Assembly: GCA_001724265.1 (NCBI GenBank)
Contig: MEDY01000069.1
Location: 1 to 64,000, forward strand
Direction: 5' to 3'
Length of the DNA stretch: 64,000 bases
DNA from: Rhizaria sp. SCN 62-66
Lineage: Eukaryota > Rhizaria, unplaced
Part shown: positions 9,813 to 20,500 of the stretch, piece by piece
How positions within the stretch are numbered: position 1 is the first letter of the stretch
How the letters are laid out: each line of letters begins with the position of its first letter
The notes under the pieces: generated by a model
Told to the model about the DNA's origin: nothing
Databases searched by the model: none
What the model saw: the letters and a program-made list of their open reading frames with translations, nothing else
Made by a program: the position numbers and the translations under genes

Positions 9813-11039
9813 TCACCGGCGCGACTTCTGCTGCTTCTCAGACTGCTTCTCGGGCTGCTGCTGCTGCGCGTTGAGCCGGTCCTCCATCTCGGCCATCCGG
9901 CGCCACATGGCGGCCATGACACCCTGCGTCTCGACGACCTGCCCGGCCAGCTCCATGCATGCCTCGTGCGTCTTGACAATGCGCGCCTCGCGGACGCGCT
10001 TGAGCACCTCGATCACGACGCCCTCGACGCAGTTGAGCTGCTCGAACGACAGCGCCTCGAGCCCCAGCCCCAGCGCGTGCAGCGGCGACACCGACAGCGC
10101 CTCGGCGCGCGGGTCGATGCCGTGCACGTGCACGGCCGCGCGCGCCAGGGCACCGGACAGCCCGGCGCTCGCGCTCGCGCCGGTGTCGGCGCTGCAGCCC
10201 GCACGGGGCACTGCGTGGGCGTGGGCGTGGGCGAGCGCGCCACTGCCACTGCCGCTGTCGCCGTGGCTGCCGGCCTGGAGCGCGGCGGCCACCACCGACG
10301 CGGCGCTCGCGGCGCTGCTGCCAGAGTCGGCGGCAACGGCGGCGGAGGCGGTGGTGAGCGGGGCGGTGAAGAAGGGCGGGGGCGCGCCGGCCGCGATGGA
10401 GGCAAACGTGACGCGCTTCTTGCTGCCCGCCGCGCCAGCGCCCTCGAGCACCAGGGCGGCGGGTACGCGGGCGTCGGCCGCGTCGGCGTCATCGCTAGCG
10501 ACGACGACGGCGGCGTTGGTCACGACAGAGACAGCGGCAGCGGTAGCGGTAGCGGTCTTCTTGATCGAGGCCGAGAGAGTCTGGGCCAGGGTCGTGGCCG
10601 GGGCGGCCGCAGCAGCAGTAGCAGCAGCAGCGGCAGCAACCTTGGCATTCTTGCCCTTGCTGTCAGCCGCAGTCGCATCCTTAGCAGCAGCGGCCTTGTC
10701 CTTGTTCGAAGCCTTAGCAGCAGCCTTCTCCGCAGTAGCCTTCTCCACAGTGGCTTTCTCAGCAGTAGCTTTCTCAGCAGTAGCCTTCTCAACAGCAGCA
10801 GCAGCCTTGTCGGCGGTAGCCTGCGCCTGAGCCTTGAGCTTGTTGGCAGCAGTCATCGCCTCCTTGACAGCAACAGATGCAGCCTCCTTAGGCGCGGCAT
10901 CCTTGGGTGCGACCTCCTTCACCGCAGGCGCGGCAGCGGCGACAGACGCAGCTACAGTCTCCTTCGGGGCAACAGCAGCAGCAGACTTGTCCTTAGCATC
11001 ATTGGCCTCCTTCGTGTTCTTCTTGACAGACTCAGCCGC

Positions 11040-11107
<68 letters not shown>

Positions 11108-13130
11108 AGACGGCGACGGCAGCGGGGGTGGCAGCAGCGGGGGCGTCCGTGTCGACGGCGTCAGAGGCGACGAGCAAAGGCACGCCGTCGGCGTCAATCG
11201 TCGCCGCGGCCACACTCACCGCGCTCTTGGCGGCGGCAACAGGCGCCGACTTGCCGTCCTTCTTGGCAGCGACCTTGCCCTTGCCCTTGCCCTTGCCCTT
11301 GCCCTTCCCCTTGCCCTCGTCGTCACTGTCGACGAGCGATGCAAACACGGCGTCGGCTCGCTCGCGCGCGCGCTCCGCCCCCGCCTGCAGCGCGGCCAGC
11401 ACATCCTCGCCCAGCGCGTCGGCGTCGGCCGTGTCGGCGGGCACGCGCCCCGACAGGTCGTGCGTCGTGGGGTCCGCATTGTGCGCCAGCAGCAGCAACA
11501 CCACACGCTGCGCGTCGCGGAGCCGGGCCTCGTGCTCCGCCTGCTCCGCCGCGGCGCTGTCGACTTCGGCCTCGGGCGCGGACGCGGGCTCAGGCTCGCG
11601 CGGACCCAGGCCGAAGATGTCGGGGTCGTCGTGCTCGCCACGCGCCGCCTCGTCAACCACAGAGCACGCGATGTGCAGCGCGGTGGTCCCCGCGGCCGAC
11701 TGCTCGTTAACGAGCGCCGCGGTCGCCGCAGCCACCGCGTCCTCGGCCGCGGCCGGGCCGAAGAGCGACTGCCCAGACGTAGCGTCCGTGCCGGTCAAGC
11801 TCACGACGGCGGTCGCAGTCCCAGCGGGAGCCGCGGCGGCGGCCTTCTTGGCGGCGGCGGCGGCGGCGGCGGCGTTCTCGACGGAGCGGACGGCGCCGAC
11901 GATTTGCGCCACGGTGGCGAGGCTGCCGCTCTGGCACGCGCACATGAGCACCGAGAGCCCGTCGGCGTTGCTGCAGTGCAGCGACAGCGGGTGCGGCCGC
12001 CCGCTCATCGCGCCGCTGCCAAAACTATAGCCAGAGCCGGAGCCGGAGTTGGCGGACAGGGGCTGGCGCACTTTGGCCAGCGCGGCGACGGCGGCGACGA
12101 ACGAGGGCGTCCAGGCGGTGAGCTTGTCCACGAGAGCGCTCTGCGAGGCGTCGTCCTTCGGGGCGCGGGGTTCGGCGGCGAGGCGCTCGGCCTCGGCCAA
12201 CGCCGCACTGTCGTCGTCCCCAGCATCAGCATCGTCGCTGTCGCCAGTCTTGGTCTTGTTCTTGCTGTTGCTGGCGGCGGCGGTGTCGGCGGCGGCGGCG
12301 AGCGCGGCGGCGGCGGCGGCGGCGGCGGGATTAGCGCGCGCGTAAGCCTCTGCCTGGCGCTGGAGCTGCTCGAGCGAGGGCGGCGGCGTCGCACCCGCAG
12401 GCCCCAGCGCGTGCGCGGCCGCGGCCAGACGAAGCAAGTAGCGGACGACGTGGGTGCGGCCGGCCATGGCGGCGAACATGAGCACCGTGTCGCGGTTGCG
12501 GTTGCTGAGCGCCGTCTCGAACTGCGCCGTGGGCACGCGGGGCGCAATCTCGGAGAAGAGGAAGTGCAGCACCTCGAGGTGGCCCGCGGCCGCGGCGAGC
12601 ATCCACGCCGAGTTGCCGTTGTTAGTGCGCTGCAGCGAGTTGCAGCCGAGGCGCAGCAGCTCGAGCATCACGTCGACGTGGCCGTGGCGCGCGGCGATAA
12701 GGAACGGCGTGTGGCCGACCCCGTCCTCGGCGTCGGGGTGCAGCAGCGGCAGCGCCGTGCTGTCGAAGAGCGCGCGCACGGCCGGGGCGTTGCCAGCGAT
12801 GGTAATGGTGAAGAGGTAGGTCAGGCGGCGCGCGAGGTCGCGCACGTCCTCCTCGGGCATGCCGCCGTTGCCGGAGCCGTTGGAGCGGGAAACAACGCTA
12901 GAGCTACCGCGCGCGCCGGGGGTGACGAGGGATGCGTCAGCGCCCGCGGCGGAGGCGGAGTCAGGGCTGCTGTCGGCGCTGGGGTCGGCGCAAACGACCT
13001 TCTCGAGGTTCTTTTGTGTCTCGATGGCGGTCTTGCGGTCGACCAGCAGCGCGTTCTTGAGCACGTAGAAGTTGCTCTCGTCGTTGTCCGACGCCCGGGA
13101 GCCGGTGGAGGCGGAGGAAGGGTGCGACAT
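9813..13130 (-). CDS. Ankyrin-repeat protein with long low-complexity tail
   Basis: This is a 1,105-residue protein starting at the ATG at 13128-13130 (MSHPSSASTGSR); codons further upstream look like untranslated leader. Ankyrin repeats lie in the first half: GHTPFLIAARHGHVDVMLELL, NSAWMLAAAAGHLEVLHFL, DTVLMFAAMAGRTHVVRYLL, then after inserts DGLSVLMCACQSGSL and GTTALHIACSV followed by a partial repeat ending LLLAHNADPTTHDLSGRVP. About six repeats are visible, separated by Ala-rich insertions. The second half is low complexity: alternating Gly-Lys, alternating Ala-Pro, and Lys-Ala-Thr-Glu repeats. The C-terminal 120 residues return to ordinary complexity, with helices (SFEQLNCVEGVVIEVLKRV) and a coiled-coil-like MWRRMAEMEDRL before a Gln/Lys-rich end. 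It is probably a protein-interaction scaffold; no enzyme domain was recognised. An AG after a pyrimidine-rich tract lies 16 nt before the ATG. It ends with TGA. Confidence 0.8.
11041..11108 (-). repeat. GCAGGA hexamer minisatellite (Ala-Pro repeat)
   Basis: Eleven near-perfect tandem copies of GCAGGA on the plus strand encode alternating Ala-Pro within the ankyrin protein. The perfect nucleotide identity suggests recent slippage, so length polymorphism is likely. Confidence 0.9.
11273..11315 (-). repeat. CCCTTG hexamer repeat (Gly-Lys tract)
   Basis: Tandem CCCTTG units on the plus strand encode alternating Gly-Lys, directly after an acidic Asp-Asp-Glu patch, in the ankyrin protein. Confidence 0.85.
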
Positions 13131-14110
13131 GGGGCGGACGCAGTCACTGGGCGGCGGAGCGGGGCGGGCGGTGCGCAGCGGTCGGGGGAGCGGGCACTGC
13201 GGAGGGCTGGAGAGGGGTGGCGCAAAGCGAGTAGTGCGCTGCGCTGCTGTAAAGCCTGGAAAAAGCGGTGGTAGAAGGATATGTGCAGGCCGTGAGAGTT
13301 GGGGACCGAGAGCGAACGATATTGGGATTGGCCGAAGAGCCGGTTGAGACGTGGGCGGTAGGTCGTCTTGCATCCGAGAATTTCAGGGGTATAATTCAAG
13401 TAGTCAGAATATTCTTTTACAATTGTATCAATTAAGAAGTCTAAAATTCGTTTGCAGTTGCACATCCGTATCCTGACGACAAATTCAGGCCTACCGGCTT
13501 AACTGCGCAAGCGAAACCTGGGCCTGCAAGCCGATTCCCAACGGAAGGCTGCTGTGTGTGCTTGCTTGCAACAAGTCAGGTTAGAGTTTTATCACTGAAG
13601 ACATAAAACTAGGATAACAAAGTTCAGCGGAAACACAGTTCACATATCTTGTTATCATGTTTGATTGCTATCCTTATAGAGTTGTAAAAAGACACAATGG
13701 CTTTATTCTGCATGCTTTATCCGCATAAATTAAACACGAGCCGACAAATCAAAATCTTCCCGACACAGCCGTCGCCCTTTGTGCGTAGCAGACGCCCGCC
13801 ACCGCCATTGCCGTCGTCGCCGCCGACAACAGTGAGTGCCGCTCGTCACCAACACAAAACCGCAACAAAAAACAACCACATTGTTCCGTTGGTGTTGTTA
13901 TTCCCCCTTCCCCTTTACCCTCTTCAAATCCGTCTATCTCCTTCTTGTAGTAGTTATTAATTAATTAGCTCTTTGCTTAATACTATCATAACTTACGTTG
14001 CCTCCCGTCATGATCTGTGCATCATATCGCATCGTACAGCACGGCATCGCCGCGCACCTCGAGCGCTCGATGGACACAAGACACAAGCAAAGTTGAAGCT
14101 GTTGCTTTGC
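13131..14110. other. Spacer between PCCA (3') and ankyrin gene (5')
   Basis: Both neighbours are on the minus strand, so this holds the PCCA 3' end and the ankyrin gene promoter. The part next to the ankyrin start (to about 13250) is GC-rich leader-like sequence with a CTCCGCCGCCCAG tract; beyond about 13370 it is AT-rich. The only open frames are short and unrecognised. No RNA gene was identified. Confidence 0.45.
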
Positions 14111-16536
14111 TTACTCGAGCTCGATGATGAGCTGGTCAGCGGCCACAGTGTCACCCTTCTTGGCGTGGACGGCCTTGACGGTGGCGGGCTTGACGGCGCG
14201 GATGCTGTTCTGCATCTTCATGGCCTCAATGACCATGAGCTCCTGGCCACCGACGACCTTGTCGCCGGGCTTGACGTTGAGCGAGAAGATGGAGCCGGGC
14301 ATGGGCGACATAATGGTCTTGGTCAGGTCCACGACCTCGCGGACGGGCATCAGGGGCTTGAGCGCGGCCTCGACCCAGGTGTTGACGGAGAAGTTGTACT
14401 GCGAGCCCATGAAGCCGAGCTGGATGTCGGCGCCGTTGTTCTTGACCGTGACGGCCTGGAGCGTGTGGTACTGCTCGCTGTCGTTGACGCGGAGGTCGAA
14501 CACCGTGTGCGAGGGGTCGTAATTGGTGGCGAAGGACACCTCGGTCATGCCCTCGTCGGAACTGGGGAATGCGTTGACGGAGGGGATCTCGATGTAGGAG
14601 AAGTCGCCGTTCTTGAGCGTAGGGTTCACGCTGCCGGGGACGCAGAAGAAGTAGCGGTCCTTGCCCTCGAGCGTGGCCGTGACGACGAGGTTGTGCGCGT
14701 TGGCCTCGAACGCGCGGCTCGCGGCGGCGGGGGTGAGGATCTTGTTGCCGAGCGTGGACTTGGTGATGGCCTTGAGGGCGACGACGAGCGCGCCGGAGAT
14801 GAGGGCGGTGAACTCGCTGTCGGTGACCTTGTGACCCGTGAAGCCGTGGGGGAAGTTGTCAGCGATGAAGTTGGTGGTGAGCTGGCCCGCCACGAACTTG
14901 GGGTGCTGCATCACCTCGCGGAGGAAGCAGATGTTGTGCGACAGGCCCTGGATGACGGTGGCGTCGAGCGAGCGCTCCATGTGCGCCAGCGCCTCCTTGC
15001 GGGTCGGCGCGTGCGTGATGACCTTGGCGAGCAGCGAGTCGTAGTGGATCGAGATCTTGTCGCCCTCGACGAAGCCCAGGTCGACGCGCGTGTCGGTGGG
15101 GGGCTCGAAGCGGGTGAGCGTGCCGATCGAGGGCAGGAAGTCATTGAGCGGGTCCTCGGCGCACACGCGGGTCTCGACGGACCAGCCATTGATCTTGATG
15201 TCGTCCTGGACCATGGGCAGCGGAAGGCCGGCGGCGACGCGGATCTGCTGCTCGACGAGGTCAAGACCGGAGATCATCTCGGTGATGGGGTGCTCGACCT
15301 GGAGACGCGTGTTCATCTCCAGGTAGTAGTGCTGGCCGTCCTTGCCCATGAGGAACTCGACGGTGCCGGCGTTCTCATAGCCGGAGATCTTGGCCAGCGC
15401 CACGGCCTCGGCGCCGATGCGCGCGCGCTGCTCGGGTGTGAGGAACGTCGACGGGGCCTCCTCGACGAGCTTCTGGTTGCGGCGCTGCACGGAGCACTCA
15501 CGCTCGTGGATGAAGACGGCGTTGCCGTGGGAGTCGCCCAAGACCTGGAACTCGATGTGGCGGGGGTCCTCGATGAACTTCTCGACGAGCATGACGGACG
15601 AGTTGAAGGCCGTGCGGGCCTCGTTGAGCGAGAGGCGGTAGCCGGAGCGGCACTCCTCGTCGTTGTTGGCACGGCGCATGCCCTTGCCACCGCCACCGTG
15701 GGCGGCCTTGACCATGACAGGGTAGCCGATCTTGTTGGCGACCTCGAGGAGGTGCTCCTCGTCCTTGATGGCGCCGATGAAGCCGGGGATGGGCTTCACG
15801 TGGGCCTTCTCGGCGACCGACTTGGCGGCGATCTTGTCGGCCATCTGCTTGATCGTCTCGTGGCGGGGGCCGACGAACTTGATGCCGGCGTTGTGCAGGC
15901 TCTCGGCGAAGGCAGCGTTCTCGGAGAGGAAGCCGTAGCCGGGGTGGACGGCGTTGGCGCCGGTCAGCTTGCAGGCCGCGAGGATGCGCTCGGGGAGCAG
16001 GTACGACTGCAGGGCAGGCGCGGGGCCGATGCAGATGGCCTCATCAGCGAGCTTGACGTGCTGAGACTGTGGGTGAGACAAGCGTCACCCAGCACGAGGT
16101 GGAAGTTGAAGTGATCGAGCGAGGCGGGCAAGGGGGATATGACCAGAGCCAAGATGAGCGACAAAAAAAGGATATGCGTAGAACAAAGAAGGAGTTGCAT
16201 GGGAAAAAAGAAAATGTGAGGTGAGAAAGAGGTCTTAATCTACCACGGTATGAGTGTCAATGAGTCAGAAAGAGCTTATAAAGGTGTAAAAATGAGATTT
16301 GAAGCGTGGGAAGAACGTACGTTGGCATCGGCCTCGGAGTAGACGGCAACGGTCTTGATGCCGAGCTTCTTGCAGGTGCGGAAGATGCGGCAAGCAATCT
16401 CACCACGGTTGGCAACGAGGAGCTTGTTGAAGAGGGGCTTGCCGGTCTCGGAGGAGAACTGGCGAGTCACGGCGACCTGGGCGGAGCGAACAAGCTGCAC
16501 AGCAGACTTGGCAGCACCCTTGCTCGAAGAAAGCAT
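14111..16536 (-). CDS. PCCA: Propionyl-CoA carboxylase alpha subunit, mitochondrial (two exons)
   Basis: Exons are 16321..16536 and 14111..16066, joined in phase 0 so that EADAN continues into [10 protein letters not shown]; total 723 residues, the usual PCCA size. The biotin-carboxylase half charges biotin with ATP and bicarbonate, and the carboxyl group then goes to propionyl-CoA in a complex with PCCB. Order: Ser/Ala/Arg-rich mitochondrial presequence; biotin carboxylase N domain ([17 protein letters not shown]); ATP-grasp with HGGGGKGMR and the substrate motif [28 protein letters not shown]; biotin carboxylase C domain; linker/BT-like region; biotinyl domain with EAMKMQNS, whose Lys codon is 14216-14218. 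EAMKMQNS and the closing QLIIELE match PCCA rather than methylcrotonyl-CoA carboxylase, from family knowledge. The beta subunit is not in this window. A GCGGTAG site after a long pyrimidine tract sits 6 nt before the ATG. It ends with TAA. Confidence 0.92.
16067..16320 (-). other. Intron of PCCA gene
   Basis: This is a 254-nt phase-0 intron. In sense orientation the donor is AAC|GTACGT and the acceptor is CTCACCCACAG|TCT. Splicing restores the conserved biotin-carboxylase sequence without gap or insertion, which is strong support. Confidence 0.92.
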
Positions 16537-17560
16537 CGTGTCCTACCGCGGGCGACAACAAAGATGGCAAGAACAAAAACAGAAAGATTCACACATGAAC
16601 GACCTGTACCAACAATTCAATGCATATTCCTATCCCCACTGCAGCGCTTTGGCCCGTCCCCAAACTCATTTGGACTGCCACACAAAGATCTGTTCCGTCA
16701 CCCTGCATATCACGTGCGATTCAAGCCGCGTCCACAAACTCCCAACAGACAAACCAACATAACATCAAACACAGCAACTCCCAATCTTTCATCAGCACCC
16801 GTTTCCAGGCCTGAACAACTTGTACATACCCTCATAAAACACGCCTTACAAACTATTCTTTTCGCCAGTTCTCCATCCCGCCACAGCCCTGAGAGCTCGG
16901 TCGGCCCTCCCGAGAAAAAGTAAGGGGGCCGCTCACGGTCGCCAGCTCTGTCTCACTCGCCCTCGATCCCAACGGCTCTCTGTGGACTGGCTGAGCCTTC
17001 TGTTGGTCTCATGCGAAGGTAGAAAAGTGGAACTCTCTCCTTCGAGTGTTTACGGATTTAAACGGTATTATCACATTGAGTTTATCAAGGTTATTTTCAT
17101 GCCAATATTTTAAATTTATCTGCTCGGACGGTTCGGATGAGTCGTAGGCTTTCAAGTTCACGACTGCACCATTGAATTGCACCACGACGTTGAGTATTTG
17201 AATTTTACTCTGCGAAGAGACGCCCACAGAGCATCGAAACGCACATATCAGAGCAAATCACTTAGAACTCACTTGTTTATTGTCTGTCCTTTTCAATTTT
17301 ATTTGATTCATCGGCGTTTGCGCGTGCTGCAGGGTCACGTAGGTGAGCCCCAACCCCCAACCCCCAACTTCTCTGTTCGTTTGAAGCGCACAAACAGCCG
17401 CTCTCACCAGCCGCCGTTGTCGTCGTCGTCTTCAGCCCACACGAGGCGCGTTCCCCCCCTTTCTAGCTTTTTTTTAGCAACTCCTCGTCTGGAGCAGCCA
17501 ACGCTGGCCCCCGCTTGTGTCGCTGCCGACGCTGGTCGTTGTTGCTTGTATAGACTGCTA
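16537..17560. other. Divergent region between PCCA and transferrin-like gene
   Basis: Both promoters should lie here. It is AT-rich, with a GC-richer stretch at about 17440-17560 that is probably leader of the transferrin-like gene. Pyrimidine-rich stretches followed by AG lie 6 nt before the PCCA ATG and 7 nt before the transferrin-like ATG. No other feature was recognised. Confidence 0.45.
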
Positions 17561-20500
17561 ATGCCGCTCTCCCGCCCCCGCCCCGCCCGCGGGTGTCTGC
17601 TGCTCCGGCAGCTGCTTGCGCTCGCGGTGCTCGTATGCGCCGCGGCGCTACTGCCTATGGTATCCGCACAGGACCCGACGCTGGGCACGAGCTCGAACCC
17701 AATCAAGTTCGGCGTGTCGGCCTCGATGTCCAACGCAGAAGTCACAGCCGTGCAGAACTTTTTCGACACGTTCAAGCTAGACTCATTCTACGTCAACGCC
17801 GTGCGCTCCACGGACCAGATCTCGGGCCTCCAGTCCGGTTTGCTTGACGTCTCAGTTCTCGACGCCGCGCAGGGTTACCTCGCCTGGCGCCGCTTCGCCC
17901 ACCAGGTGCGTCTTACATCCTTAACTTTCGACGAGATATGTCGTATATGTGTGAGCGGTAGAAGCTCAGACTGTGCATTCTGTTACGATTTAACTTGATT
18001 TATCTAATTCCACTAAACCTATTTCGTAAATCCTACATTGTGCCTCGCTGCATATCTTTTGTTTTATTCCTGACTGACTCTTCAGGTCGTGGTGGTTGAG
18101 GGCGCGTCTCAGTCCGCTGGCGGCACCTCCTACACCAGCCAGATCCTCACCCGAGCGGCCACCGGCATCACTTCCTTTGCCGGCCTCGCCAGCACCTCGG
18201 TCTGCGCGCCACAGTTTTTCGGAACCGACATGCTGATGGCCTTCCACTACGGCGTCTCGACGGGCGCCATCACCACGGTCGCGGCCACTGGCGCCACTGC
18301 GCAGAACGTGCGCGTCGACGCCTGCCAGTCTTCCTTCGCCAACTCCATGCGTGGCTTCCTCACCGCGGGCGCGTGTCTGGCCCCCGCGGCCGCCGACCAG
18401 GCCTCGCAGTGCTCCGCCTGCGGGCTGGACACTCTGCTACCCACGGCCGGCTCCTCGGCCGCCACGGCCGGCGCGTGCGACACGGCGCTGCGCACCTACA
18501 CGGGCCGCTCCTCCGCGCTCCAGCGCCTGTCCGAGGGCGTGTGCGGCGCGGCGCTCATACGCGACTCGACCTACCAGCGGCTCTGCGTCGACCCCGTGAC
18601 GGCGAACCTGGCGGCGCCGTCGTGGTGCCCCGAGGTCGGGCCGTCGTTCTTCTCCGTCGTGTCGGCGGGCGGCGTGGGCGGGCTGGGCACGTTCCCCACC
18701 AACGTCATGATGATCCGCCAGTCCTCGCTCTCGGCTTCGATGCTCACCACGCTCTACACCGTCCTCCGCGGCGGCAACTCTAACCCCGCGCTGCTGACGG
18801 CGCTGCAATGGTCCGGCATCACCGCGCCCGGCTCCACCGTCGGCACCGTGGGCCCCATCGCAAACTACGGCACCAACGTCGCCTCGCAGACGCACTTTGC
18901 GCAGTCGGGCTTTGACACGGCCATGTCCGCCGTCGCGGGCGTCGCCGAGTTTGTCTCGTGCACGGGCTGCACGGTCGCCACGCCGCTGTGCGTGCGCGGC
19001 GAGTCGGCCGCTTTCCCGCTGCGCCTCGCGCTGCCCGTGTCGCTTTCGGACACGGCGTCGGTGGCCGCGTTCGACCAGTACTTCGCATACCTTCGCGACG
19101 CCAACTTCACGTCGCCGCCCATCTACATGGTGGGCGTGGCGCCCGAGCTCAACACCATGGAGGCGCTCGAGCTGCGGCAGGCCGACATCGCGTGGCTCGA
19201 CGGCGCGCAGGCCTACCTGGGCTACGCCAAGTTCGGCCACGTCGCGCTTGCCATGGAGCAGGTCATCGACAACCGCACGGGCACGCCCACGGTCGCCACT
19301 TCTTACGCCGCGTCAGTCTTCGCCACCTCGAGCGTTGCCGCCGCCATTGGCAGCTCGTTCGCCGCGCTCAAGACCCAGTCCGCGTGCCACGGCGCGCTTC
19401 TGTCGCTCAACTCACTCACGGCCTTCGCGGTCGGACTGGCCAACCCCACGACGACGCTCATGACCTACACGCCCAACTCAAACCCGCTCAAGTCGTCGTT
19501 GGGCCAGACGCTCGAGTCGTGCCGCTCGCCCGTGCTCGACGTCGCGACCTCGTTCTTTGCCACCGCGTCGTGCGCGCCGCCGCTGTCCGCGGGCCAGGTT
19601 TCGCAGTGCGACTCGTGCACGGCGGCGTGCACCGGCGACAGCATCTACGGCCGCCACTTCGGCGCCGTGCGCGGGCTCGCCGAGTCCGCCTGCGCCGTCG
19701 CCTTCGCGCGCGAGTTAACTTACGACGAGTGGTGCGGCTCCAGTCCCATCGGCGGCTCAGTCGCATCGTGGTGCGCCTCCGCGGTCAACCGCACGGTGAC
19801 CAAGGCGGCGCTGTCATTGGGCACGATGCCGTCGGACGCCTTCATGGCGCGCCCGGCGATCCTGCCCACGACGCTGACGCCCGTGCTGCCGACCGCGATC
19901 GCGCTTCTGTCGACGAACCAGTACCTGTCGATCAACGCGCTCCCGCAGTTCGGCTACCGCGGCATTGTCGCCGCGGCCGCCGTCAGCGCCACCACCACGG
20001 CGACCCACCTGGCCAACGCGGCGACAGTGATCACGGGCACTGTGGGCGGCCCCGCATCGCTGGCGGCCACCGACCAGCCCGCGCTGACTGACGGCTACCC
20101 CGTCTGCGGCACCGTCACGGCTTCGGGGCTCGGCGCGACTGAGAGCAACCCGCTCAAGGTCGCCGTGCCCGTGGGCGCCGACACCGAGGCTCTCGCGGCG
20201 CTGAGCCGGTGGATGACGGCCACGCGCACGCTACAGGCGACGTCGCAGCCGGTCTTCATGTCCTCAGTCCCGCTCAAGGGCGCGGGCGCGGTCGTTGGCA
20301 GCGTCACCACCGGCGTCACCGGCGCCGCGCTTGACGCGCTGCGCAACGCCAAGGTCGACGCCGTGCTGGTCGACGCCGCGACGGCGTGGATGGGCTGGCA
20401 GCGCTTCGGCTTCCGCGTTATTGCCGTGGAGCAGCGCGTGACGGCGCTCAACCCGTCGGACGCGACCGACTCGCTTGCGGCCTCGCGCCCTGTCATGCTC

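Noticed and set aside
9675-13274. 1,199-codon plus-strand open frame full of Ser/Arg repeats
   Set aside because: It is the mirror of the ankyrin gene; the minus strand has recognisable ankyrin repeats and a proper start, and the plus frame is only repeat-derived low complexity.
13480-13560. Possible tRNA-like GC-rich stretch
   Set aside because: No convincing A and B boxes at the right spacing and no cloverleaf.
13973-16114. 713-codon plus-strand open frame
   Set aside because: Antisense to PCCA, whose reading is certain; GC-rich coding DNA readily leaves open antisense frames.
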